A stretch of 64,000 nucleotides of DNA, from the NCBI GenBank assembly GCA_037447655.1, contig JBBHKE010003080.1, positions 62,001-126,000 of the forward strand, in the 5' to 3' direction. Origin of the DNA: Zygnema cylindricum. Taxonomy: Eukaryota > Streptophyta > Zygnematophyceae > Zygnematales > Zygnemataceae. Positions 1 through 11,500 of the stretch are shown here, in pieces. Made by a program: the position numbers and the translations under genes. The notes under the pieces were generated by a model. It did not search any database and was not told the DNA's origin. It saw only the letters and a list, made by a program, of their open reading frames with translations. Numbering within the stretch: the stretch's first letter is position 1; each line of letters starts with the position of its first letter.

Positions 1-278
1 TCATAGTGCGCAATGTACAGGGTGGAGAAGGTGACATAACATTGCAAAAGAACATTCATGCGCACAGGAAGAAAAAATTAGACGCAGTCTGGACAACATT
101 GGAAGTGAAAATAAACGAATGAATTCCGAGAAGCCAAAATAGGAATGATTTAACAACAAATAAACTATAAAAAAAATGAACGCAATAACAAAAAAACTAG
201 CCGTAATTTGCAGATTTACAAAAATTTCTTCTGCGAGTTAACATCAGTATTCACCAAGTCAAACAAGGGAATCACGAC

Positions 279-560
279 ATGTTAATCCTCACCTTTGGTC
301 GTTTATCTCCATTTGAACTTTTAGTTTTACTTCTCTCCATGACTTTGTCGGAGTCGCAGATGTCACAAGTAGACGAGAAGAACAATCATAGGAACAAAAT
401 GATTCTGAAAAAAAAGAGAGAAAAGAGGACGAGAAAAAAGAGCAGTCGGTACAGAGAAGCACGGCACAAATTCTTTACTGCAGAGAGTGTAGAACAAAGG
501 AGATCAAAGGAGGGGCTTCTTTCAAAGAAGGGGCTTCTTTCAAAGAAGGGGCTTCTTTAC
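279..560 (-). other. Possible first coding exon of a gene running off the left edge
   Basis: Read on the minus strand, a pyrimidine-rich tract near 405-420 ends in an AG acceptor. It is followed by an ATG opening a short reading frame (MERSKTKSSNGDKRPK) that meets a GTGAGG donor near 290. This would suit a first or second exon of a gene continuing past position 1. Upstream of it (511-560) lie about 2.7 copies of an 18-bp tandem repeat (AGGGGCTTCTTTCAAAGA). The plus-strand reading frame through the same place is lysine/arginine-rich and repeat-derived and looks like a shadow. No domain is recognisable, and the following exon would lie in or beyond 1-250. Confidence 0.2.
511..560. repeat. 18-bp tandem repeat, about 2.7 copies
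   Basis: The unit AGGGGCTTCTTTCAAAGA starts at 511, 529 and 547 with no visible differences between copies, so the expansion is recent. No coding role is evident. Confidence 0.9.
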
Positions 561-724
561 TTGGAAATAGGAAAGAAGATAGAAGGAAGAAGGACATAAA
601 CTCTGTAACGTTTCACAGTATATATACCACAGCCAAACGCTTTTAGGTCAAAGCCTCAGATGATTCTAAGTGCTGCAGGGTTCAGAGGTTAAGGAGTACT
701 TAAAACGTACAGTACGTTATGGTA

Positions 725-1681
725 CAGTACACCGTCGATCGTATTTAGCGTGTTGAACACTAATTCGGCGCCCCTAAATTTTGAGGGTTTTACCTAAAAT
801 AGGGTAATGGATACTAATTTTTCCTGTACGCTAATTACGAGATGTTAAATTAGTGTACACCATTTTAATTTATGTATATTTTTATTAGTGTGGAGTACGG
901 AACGTGTCGGTTCGTAAAAATGTACTATTTATCATACTAGTACGGATGCTTAAATAAAATCTCTGCTATCACACGAAAAACTGCCCTGTGAATTAAAGAA
1001 TTTCATTTTTGTACCTGTTTTAGTGTACATTTGTTTGTCTCGTATTGTCTACACCCTAAAAAACTGAAATTAGAGTTAGGAATTAATTAGAGTGAAAGTA
1101 TGCGACAGTGTACGAATTGTCAGAATCTGTACATTTACCTATATTACTGTGGATATCCTCTCGACAAATCAGCTGTACCCATTTTGGCGTACGTTGAAAA
1201 ATTAGTGTATAACTCTTTTTTCGAAATTTTTCTATGTCAAAACTACACCTTGAATCGTTATTAGCGTATAGAAATTATTAGTGTACAAAAAAATTTAGCG
1301 TTATTCATTCTAATTTAGTGCCAGGAGACGTGGCAGATTATGGTCCACGTCCTTAAATAGTGTAATTTATTCTATTTAAGGTATCAATGTCAAAATTTTG
1401 GGGTGCCGATATAGAGTACATAAGGCTAATAACGATTCACGGTGTACTGTGTGAACATACGATTTGTGTACGATTTGTCAGACTTTGTACGAATACCTAT
1501 ATTAGTGTAAGCATGTTTGCGACCGACATTTATTTTTTTCAAAGACCCAAAATATAATTATTAAACAATTAGAATGTATGGTTTTTTTCAAAACTTTCAA
1601 ATTCTTAATTAGCGTAAACCACGGTAATTTTTCATGTACGCTAAAGAAACTTCTGCGCTAATAACGATTGGCGGTGTACTG
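725..1681. mobile_element. Mariner/Stowaway-like non-autonomous element with TA flanks
   Basis: The left end reads CAGTACACCGTCGATCG and the right end, reverse-complemented, CAGTACACCGCCAATCG. Each end is directly flanked by TA, as expected for Tc1/mariner-type insertion. A second, internal copy of the right end lies at about 1425-1450. The segments near 1100-1150 and 1455-1510 are similar, so the interior has been partly duplicated. No transposase frame is present. The same terminal sequence recurs at 17930. Confidence 0.65.
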
Positions 1682-1683
1682 TA

Positions 1684-1852
1684 ACACTCTGGTTTCCATC
1701 TACAACTCCTAAAGAAACACCTGAAGTTTTGTCAATTTTGTCTTGTAGTGAATTCGTACACAGTTGTACATCAAAAATAGTAAAAGCAGGTTGTTTTCTG
1801 GAAAAAAAATGTGCTTTGTACAAAAAATAATCTCTCAATAAAGTACAAACAT
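1684..1852. other. Unassigned AT-rich spacer
   Basis: This short stretch between two mobile elements has no supported gene or repeat. Confidence 0.5.
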
Positions 1853-4549
1853 TAGTGTTGTGTATCGGTAAAAAACTTATCGCGATAACACGGATACCGA
1901 TAGTTATTGGTTATCGAACAGTCAAAGGTTATGATAGATTGGTCTAAGACCAACAAATTCCATATCGGCGATAACAAAAAAAATATAGTATGCATACAAT
2001 AATACTTTAAAACATACTGTATTATATTATTGACTTTATATAGCGTGGCATGCCACGTATAAAAATTTGTTCCGTCTCCGTTTAACTGCAATTTATTACG
2101 GACAACGCAGCACATAAACGTTGGTCGGTTAACTGAACAGTAATTTTACTGCAACGTACGGGATTGTACTGACAAACTGGTGAACATGGACCTAGAAAAC
2201 GACGGGGGACACAAAAAACAACGGACGCAAAATAACATTCTACGCGCCGCCGGAATCGAACGGACGACTTGGAATGAGAAAACACGAGTGGACGGGCCAG
2301 CGTGAGCGCCGACATCTCGGAATGACTCTTTTGGCAGCTTATGCCAAAAAAGCAGACAGATTGACCCGTGGCAAGTCCCCAGTGAATCTCAAGGAATAAA
2401 GGGACAAAGCCGTTGCGCCGGATGTGAAAGGTACATCGTTTTTACTCAAGGAATAAAAGGACAAAGCCATGGCGCCGGATGTGAAAGGTACATCGCTTTT
2501 ACAAGATCCGTATCAAAACCGTACAGATCTCATGGCGGCTACTGTACTTTATTTGCTTGTACACGTTTGGGGAATAACACGTACAGTTGAGTGTACATTT
2601 ATCTGTACGGTCCGTACAGTTATCGTTATCGGCATTATCGTCGATAAGTGCCGATGTTTTCGGCTACTTATTGGCGATAAGACCGATGTCTAAAACTGTG
2701 AGACCTCCATTGGCCCTCAGAGTAAGCAGATCCAAAGAAGCTAATCTAGATAGTGACGACTCCTAACTTGATATAAACCCAAATGATTGACCCCTTGAGA
2801 GTTAAAACCCGAATATAGATTCACCCCTGTGAAATAACACTTTCTGTGTGCTCAGTTCCACCACAGAATGCAAAGTTAGAATTTAAGATTTGGACACATT
2901 CACCCACTTTGACTCTCCCTTATAAATGCAACCACCCTGGCAGACAAAAACTCAAACCGACTACTCCCATGTGTAGCCTGACTCCCCTGAGTCCGCAGCA
3001 AAATGAATCATTGAAAATGGTCAAGTAAATTGATAGTTATGGCTGCCCAAAGTTAGCCTTTTATACAAGGTGCTCTCTCAAAGAGGCGACTACCTACCAG
3101 ATTTTTTCTAAGTCCTATCTCCCTCTAAAAATCTATCTACTGAAGTACGACACCAATTAAAATACTGTGTCGTACAGAAAAGTACAGGTGCCGATGTACT
3201 TTCTGTACGGCCATCGTACGACATGGCCAAAATGTTGACACATGTAATATCCGGATTCGTTTCCGTAATCCCCGGAGTTGCCGCAATCCAATGTAGTTTT
3301 GCCACGTGTCATTCGATGTGGCGGTGATCGCAAACCGCCAAAATCTTATTCCGCGATCTCGGCATCCTTCGCGGCCGTCCGATCAAATCCGGATTTCAAT
3401 CGTAGCTGTCATAAATACTAGCGCGGTATTCTTTCCGGCGTAAAACACAATGCGCGGTATTTATTCCGTAACCGTACCGTACTTCGTACTTTACACAATT
3501 GTTTTTATGCATTATGTATATAGTTCCCGTTAAATGAATTAGTCTAAATGTAACTATTTATATAACTATCATACGTCATATACTCTATTGTATGACCTAG
3601 ACTATTAGGATAAGGTTGCCGACTACTGCGGACTCAATGTGCGGTAGGTACCAGGATCAAATCTTGGCTCCATGAATCTCCCTTTCAGAAAACCCAATGA
3701 AACAATTGTCTGTCTCTCTCTAGACAGCACAGGCAACCATGGCTAACTCCTCCTCTAATCTTCAGTGACTGCGACAAGTGTGGGGACTTGAGTGAGGAGT
3801 TAGAGGCAGGCTGTCAATATCTCCTATTTGCTTTTTATTTTGCAATCTCTAGACCTAGAAAATACTTGAATTCCAACACTTATTCCCTGGACGTGTACAA
3901 GCACAAAAAGTACAGTAGCCGCCATAAGATCTGTACGGTTTTGATATGGATCCAGTAAAAACGATGTACCTTTCACATCCGACGCTATGATTTTGTCCCT
4001 TTATTCCTTGAGATCCACAGGGTACCTACCACGTGTCAACCTGTCGGTTTTATTGGCATAAGATGCCAAAAGAGCCATTCCGAGATGTCGGCGCTCACTC
4101 TGGCCCGTCCGCTCGTGTTTTCTCATTCCAAGTCGTCCGTTCGATTCCGGCGGCGCGCAGAATGTTATTTTGCGCCCGTTGTACTTTGTGTCCGCCGTCC
4201 TTTTTCAGTTCCATGTTCACCAGTTTGTCAGTAAAATTTCCTACGTTTCCGTAAAATTTATGTTCAGTTAACCGGCCAACGTTTATGTGCTGCGCTGTCG
4301 GTAACAAGTTGCAGTTAAACAGGAACGTAACAGGTTTCTATACGTGGCATGCCACCCTATATAAAGTCAATAAATTAATACAGTATGTTAGAAAGTACTA
4401 TTGTATGCATACTATATATTTTTTAAGTTATCGCCGATATGGAATTTGTTGGTCTCAGACCGATATATCGGAACCTCTGACCGTTCGATAACCGATACCT
4501 ATCGGTATCGGTGTTATCGCAATAAGTTTTTTACCGATACACAACACTA
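1853..4549. mobile_element. Large foldback (inverted-repeat) element split by an LTR
   Basis: The sequence from 1853 to about 2578 returns in inverted orientation at about 3877-4549. The outer ends are TAGTGTTGTGTATCGG and its complement, followed on both sides by the same CGATAA/CGATA-rich subterminal block. Shared inner landmarks include the GTGGCATGCCAC palindrome and the block ending GCTTGTACACGT. The arms are about 670-730 bp and clearly diverged. The ends resemble hAT termini (TAGTG...CACTA) but no clean 8-bp target duplication is visible. The centre holds about 110 bp of extra CGATAA-rich DNA (2579-2690) and an LTR. No transposase frame is present, so it is non-autonomous. Confidence 0.75.
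2691..3878 (-). mobile_element. Solo LTR of the Copia-2 family
   Basis: Read on the minus strand it begins TGTTGGAATTCAAG and ends near GGTCTCACAGTTTTA. It is colinear over about 1.2 kb with the LTRs at 47859-48929 and 49517-50711. Shared landmarks are the hairpin-forming TAACTCCTCC.../GAGGAGTTA block, a tRNA-like T-arm at 3651-3667 (plus strand), and a run of GTAC-rich sequence. It sits at the centre of the foldback element. Flanking 5-bp sequences do not match, so ends may have eroded or it may be a recombination product. Confidence 0.75.
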
Positions 4550-5570
4550 CAAATTTTGTACTTTTTCTGTAGTGCAAGTTTTGTACTTTTTCTGTGGCGC
4601 AAATTTTGTACTTTTGCTTTTGGTGCATATCACCACACTTAACAGGCGTAAACTGTACAATATTTTAACAAAAAGCAAATTTGTGCCGTATCGTTGAGAG
4701 GACGAGATGGGGTACAGTTGCGTACACTTCTACTTCCTTCGAGACAAAAATAAAACCATTTTGTGTACTTTTAATGTCTTCATCAAACGTAAAAGGTCGA
4801 ATAAATGACTATTCGTACGCGAATAAAAAGTAATTAGAACCTCACGATAGGTCTTACGAGGTCTACCTAAGTCTAAGTTTCCCGGACACATCACCTTAGT
4901 ATTGAGTGACAGAGTGAATTAGCCTAAGTTTACAAGCCTGACATACACAGTAATTAGGAAAAACGAAAACACTCGACAAAATGCATCACAGCCAGACAAA
5001 AAAATAGTCAAGATTAAGTCCATCCAATTTCCCACATGTGCAAAATCTGATATAATTTTCTTGTCCATGTAGAAATTGCAACTATTTTCAAGTTATACTC
5101 CATTATGTGATTCAGTACACACTCCCGACTAGACCAAAAGAACATTCTAATCTATCTTATGTCTTCTTGTTCTTCCTTTCTTGCTCTTATCTTTAACACT
5201 TCACGACTTCAATTTCCAATTGTTAAAGACTAAATCCGTTTCAACCACTGAAAAAAAAACTAGAACTTTGACAACGATCTTGTGATGATGCCGGACACCA
5301 CCATCAGTAAAACTTAGATTGTGTACTTCCTGAATAAAAACGGATAATTCTACTCTGCTCGAAAATTACAGTACCAACCCTCCCTTTGTTAAGCCATCCC
5401 AACAACATGTCTTCTCACCATGAAAGCATTTAACAACATTTTATCCCCTTTTCTCTTTCCACGATATTTCGATACTTCTTGACTTACGTCGAGATTTTGT
5501 TACTTCGTGTCTTTTCATGAGATTTTTACTCCATACCTCTTCACGAGATCTTGTTATTTCTGTTCTCTTT
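4550..5570. other. Intergenic region downstream of the importin gene
   Basis: This AT-rich sequence between the foldback element and the importin stop codon shows no gene and no convincing repeat. 4550-4620 has three near-copies of a short AAATTTTGTACTTTT phrase. Confidence 0.5.
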
Positions 5571-8500
5571 TCACGAACTTTTATTACTTCCTCCTCGCCA
5601 AGGAGGATATTCAACGGCGCCTCTCCCGTTTAATGACTCGGAAGTTCCTGACCCATACTCCTCATCTAATCCATAGTCTTCGCCAAAATACTTGTCCACC
5701 AGGTAATTTGCCATGGCCCTAAGCTCGTCGTTGCCGTGAAACTGAAGAGACTCTAAAGCATCGATTCCATCCTCTGCTTCGACTAACTTTGGGCCTTGGG
5801 AGTTCGGCAACGCTCTCATCACCTGTAACATATTTGACAATAATGGCCTTTCATTTAAAAACTATTAAAACGGGTTTTTTTATCTAAACAAAAGCACGGA
5901 TCATTGTACATAACAATGACCTTGTTGAATGTTACATAGTAGATTGTAGTAGTTGGCCTTTTATATCTCTTAAAATATGCTTTTCCTACAAACAAAAACA
6001 TTGATCATAGTACGTAATGATGACCTTTCATTGAATGTTACATAACAAAGGCTTTAGAATCCATTAGAGCATTACGATCCATGCTCTTATTTATAGAGGA
6101 TATGTGATATATTGGTCTTGGAGTCTTTAACTATTTTGGATCCTGGGAATTAGGCAATGCTCTTATCACCTGTAATATATTTGACAACAATGGTATTTCA
6201 TATCACTTTACACATGTTTTTCCCTAAACAAAAACATGGAGCTTGAATTTTGGACCAACATTTTTAGTTTGAATTTAAGTTCATATTTTCATTGTTCTGC
6301 ATCAAATTTCAAGTCTTCTAATATGTCAAATACTTAGGTGGATATGCCAAGAATCGTAGTCCTGAAGTTCAACCTTTTGGCCATTCTCCAAGGAGTGGGC
6401 ATAAAAGGACATAAAAAGAAAGAAAGCAATAAAAAATGAAAAAATAAAAAGGAGCAAGTAGACACGACAAGAAGCTTACCAGTTCAAGAAATTGAAGTCC
6501 TAAACGTGAAGCTTCCAAGTCTGGGGATCGCACAAGTAAGACAAAACCAGAGAGACAGCCTGCCTTTACACATCGGTCAAGTACTGAAACATTCACTTCA
6601 GGAATAGTGCTCGGAGCTCGTTGAATCGGGACAGGAAAAACACACAAATTTCCTGAAACAACCAAACAGAAAAATGATCAATTTTTTGAAGTGTCAATTG
6701 TATGGCGAAACCGACAAGCAAGGGATTACAGGTTACCCCCACTGATCCATAAATCCATCCTACTATTTCTTTGGTAAAATGCTCGGTATCTTCCTTATAT
6801 AATAATGCCTTAATGCTCACCTAAAGCAAAAGCTACCTCCTTTCGTATGTCGAAAGACGCGGACGAAAAGAGACGGAGGAGAGGAGCCATAGCTGAACTT
6901 CCCAATAATGCCTCTTTATGCTCCCTCGATCCTCCTGCAATATTGGAAAAGGCCCACGCCACCTCCTGCAACAGACAGATGTTCGAAAAATATTGTTTGT
7001 CTGAAAAATATTTAAACTGATGATGCATAACTTGCAAAATAAGCTTACTGATCATAGTTCAATGCACACGAATTGGTATAGAACTCCTTGGTATAGAATT
7101 GGCATTGAAATATTGAAGAAGACATCTATCGTCGTGCAAGAAACAACAAGACAATTAGTTATCTGAAAAATATTTGAACGTTGCTGCATGACTTGCAAAA
7201 TAAGCGTACATGATCAAAAGAATATGCTAGTAAGAAAAGACAAAAAAGACAAGAAAGATATAAAAAAGAAATATTGAAAGCAAAAGTTTGTTGTCGCGCA
7301 AGAAACTAATCACCATGATTTCAAAAAGAGTGCGACAATACACCACCAACAAATGGCAAATTCTTTAAAGACTAAAGAGACAGCTCTGATTCTCCAGAGA
7401 AAAATGTGCAAGATTCAAATTTTCGATATGCCATATTTAAACTTTCCTCTCTATGAATTAAAAAAAAAAAAAAAACCACCTAAGAGGTCATTCACACCTT
7501 CTGAATGGTGCGATGTGGGCTTTCCAAACAACGAGCCAAAGCTCCCAATGCGCCACCTGGCAAAACCACCAAAGTTCACGGATTATTTAATTAGTGAGAT
7601 AATAGGTTAACACCGATAATGACCATTCCCATTCTATTATCGTTCTATTATTTTAATAATGGAATTATCTTTCTGATAGAAGAATAACAGAAATGTGTGG
7701 AGCACAGGAGAGCTGATAATTCCCAAGAGCTCATATCAATGGAGGCTCTTTCTGCTCCTGTCTTTTGGTTGCTCCCAGGCAAGATTTTAACTGAGTCAAA
7801 TGTATGAAACGCAAACCCTGTTAAAGTTATTCCTTTGTTAGAATCTTCGGACTAGCCCTACCTTTGTTAATAACGCAAAATGGTATTCCAGTTTGCGTTA
7901 TCTAGCTAGTTAGAGCAGTCTAGCCTACGCCTTCTTTACCTAGCTCAGTTTTATGTTCTTTTCAGTTTCTATTCTAGTTTCAGTTTCATGTTTTAGTCAT
8001 CTATTTCTGTTTTCTACTCCTGAGCTTCTTAGAAGCGTACACTGCAGCCACTGTAGCTTCTGACAGTTTCCGCCAGTAGATCTGATCCTTAGCTCTCACT
8101 GACACCTAAGGATCCCAACTCTGCCTTTTCGGCAAATGAGCCAGGTGACCCTTCGGAGTCACATAAGCTCCCTAGATCTTGAAAAGTCATACATATGACT
8201 TTTCTCTCTACTACTTAAACGACAACTCTGTATTGTTTATCACCAATCAAGGAATGCAATTTGTCTCTATTTACCTTTTGTCTTTTGTATTTCATCCCAC
8301 TTTGTCTGCTGCCATGTCATCAACTCCTATAGGTTATGGGCCTGTTCACACGCATTCAAACACCGTTGCAAAATTCAACGGCACTGACTTTTACGGATGG
8401 AAGTTTCAAATTGAGCACCTTTTGCGGCGGGAGAAACTTTGGACCATTATTAACGGAAGTGAGCCCGAACCTTCGGATGCTGCCGCCAAACCTGCTTGGA

Positions 8501-11500
8501 TACTTCGCAATGAGGAGGCGCTTTCTCGATTGGTTCTGGCTCTTGAGCCTTCCCAACTTGGACTCATCCGTGACGCTAGCTCTGCTCATGACGCCTGGAA
8601 ACTTCTGACAAATGCCTACGAAATCCGATCTTGGTCCAACAAACTCCTCCTTCGCCGACAACTAATTTCTTCTCAGAAACTTCCCTCCGAGAGTATGCAA
8701 GACTACATCCAGAATATCAAGTCTCTAGCTGGTCGTCTGAAGAGTATCGGTTCTACCGTCACCGATGAAGACATTATTACGGCGATCTTAGGAGGACTGT
8801 CGTCCTCTTATGCCGCCTTTATCTCCTCAATCGACAACTCTTCTGTCCCTATCACTATTCCATCTCTCACCACCAGTTTGGTGCATGAAGAGACGAAACA
8901 GAATCTGCCTCCGCCCCCTGGTGTCGCTCTGGCGGCCTATCAACCGTCCACCCGCCCAACCAAGATCTCCTCTTGTCGCTATTGCCGCGAACCTGACCAC
9001 GTTATAGACAATTGTCCTGCCCTCAAGCGCAAGCAGGACCGACAAGGAAATCCTGGTCGTACAGGTGGACGTGGACGTCAGGGTGGCCGCGGCCTTTATC
9101 ATGGTCACGCCTCTACGGCGGAAGCGATTTCCCCAGTCGTCCCTGAACATTTCGCGCCGACAAATCCCTTCAATTATTTTCCTTCACCTGGATACGTCAA
9201 CACTCCTCCTGGCGAATATTCTCAACCGTCACCGATCGCCCAGCCGTACGGCTATTATCATTACAATTCCACTCCACCTGTCGCTGGACCATTACCAGCT
9301 GTCCCATATGATTCACCACCACCTGACTACGGGTTCGCCCTCGTCACATCCACAACGACCGATCCTCTTATTCCGCAAAACTCTTGGATCGTTGACTCCG
9401 GAGCGTCCCACCATTTATCCTCACGCTCCGATTGGTACACGTCTATATCGCCGCTTCATGCTCCCATGACGATTTTACTTGGCAACAATGCCGCCTTAAC
9501 GGCAACCCATATCGGCCAAATCTCCACTGTCGGCCGAAATGTCACATCACCCATAGTCCTTTCTCACGTCCTATTCGTTCCTGGACTAAAAAAGAATCTC
9601 TTCTCCGTTGGCGCCGCCCTTCATCAAGGCGCCACTGCTGTTTTTTCCAATACTACTGTCAGATTCTTGTCATCTACTCAAGCGCAAGTTGGTCTTGGAA
9701 TCAAATCCGGATCTATCTACATACTATCCAATTTCCAATCCCATGGATCTGCCAACCTTGCTATTTCCCCGCCACCTCAATCGTTCTCACGATGGCACCT
9801 CCGATACGGCCATCTTTCCGCCTCCAGTCTGCAAGCTTTAAGCAAAGGCCTTGTCATCGGCCTAGATTCTTTTACGCCCAAAAATCTACCTTTTTGCTCT
9901 GGATGCATCCAAGGCAAGTTAACTCGTCCGTCCTTTCCATCCTCCACTTCTAAATCCAACGGCCCCCTCACATTGGTCCACTCTGATCTTTGTGGTCCCA
10001 TGTCTGTACCAAGTCACACCGGCGCCCTATATTTTGTAACCTTCATTGATGACGCCACACGCTTCTGTCATCTTTTTCTTCTTCGGCGAAAATCTGACAC
10101 GTTCCACAAATTTCAAGAATATAAAGCCCTTGTTGAAAACTCCCTCGACTGTCGTATCAAATGTCTAAGAACCGACAACGGGGGGGAGTACTTCTCCACC
10201 GAATTTTCGCGATTCCTTAGTAATCACGGAATCGTTCACCAATCTACGGTTCCCCATACACCACAACAAAATGGTGTTTCCGAGAGATACAATCGAACGG
10301 TGGTCAACATGGGTAGGTCCATGTTACATTTTGCTACCCTGCCAACAATTTTCTGGGCAGAATCTGTAACCACTGCAAATTACTTACGTAACCTTTCCCC
10401 AACCTCCGCTCTTCCCGGAAAAACCCCTTATGAAGCATGGACAGGAAGAAAACCGGACGTCTCACACCTTCGTATATTCGGTTGTACCGCTTGGATAAAG
10501 AATCTTACTCCAGCCGGCAAATGGGACAGCCGAGCCAATTCGGGCGTCTTAGTTGGTTTTGCCACCGAATCCAAGGCATACCGAATCTGGGTCTCCAGTG
10601 AACGTCGAGTCGTCCTCAGCCGTGATGTCACCTTTAATGAAGAACCTCTCCTTCTCAAACTTCTGCATGCTTCACCTCCTTCTCTTTCCCCTTCCCCACC
10701 TCCTCGTCCCCTTACCCAGCTGGAATCTCCTTCATCACTCCTTTCCATCATATCTCCCGCCATTGCTCCTCATTCAAGCAATCATTCTTCACTCTCCCAC
10801 CCTTCTCTGCCCCTCCCTCCTTCCACACTCATCAGATCCACCTCTGAACTCCTTTTACCATCCTCCCCTTCTCCACTCTCTCGGACTGTTTCCGATCCTT
10901 ATTCCCTCTCCTCGGTCAATCCTAACGATCCACCATATGCTATTCAAAAAGAATATTCTGTTCCCACTCCTAATGCTCTACCCCAACCCCTTCGCAAGAG
11001 TGAAAGAATTCTCAACCAGCAGCTTCGTGAAGGAAACGGAACAGCAAACATTGCCACTCTCGACGTTCCTCAATCGTTTTCAGCTGCCATGAAAGGACCG
11101 GATGCTGCCTCCTGGAAAGTGGCCACAGACGCGGAGTTTGCATCCTTAAAAAGAAATGGCACGTGGGAACTCACCGCTCTTCCAAAAGATCGAAAGGTCA
11201 TCGGATCGAAGTGGGTTTTTCGAATAAAAACTAAAGCTGATGGATCTCTTGACCGCTTCAAGGCTCGCTTTGTCGCCAAAGGGTTTCTGCAAAAGGAGGG
11301 AGTTGACTTCAACGAAACCTACGCTCTGGTAGCAAAGTTTACCTCTATTCGTATTCTCCTCTCCCTTGCTGCTGCCCGAGACTGGCACGTCCATCACATG
11401 GATGTGCAAACCGCTTTTCTCTACGGCACATTAAGCGAGGAAATCTTCATCCGTCAACCGGAAGGATATGTCACGCCTGGCACCGAACACCTCGTTTGCA

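Noticed and set aside
279-599. 106-codon plus-strand frame, Lys/Arg-rich
   Set aside because: Driven by purine-rich and tandem 18-bp repeat sequence; no domain, no splice context; the minus strand gives a more plausible exon.
3600-3670. A functional tRNA gene
   Set aside because: T-arm is good but D-arm and acceptor stem are poor, and the sequence recurs inside LTRs; treated as tRNA-like.
2686-3883. 5-bp target duplication for the LTR in the foldback element
   Set aside because: Flanks ATGTC and CTTAT do not match.
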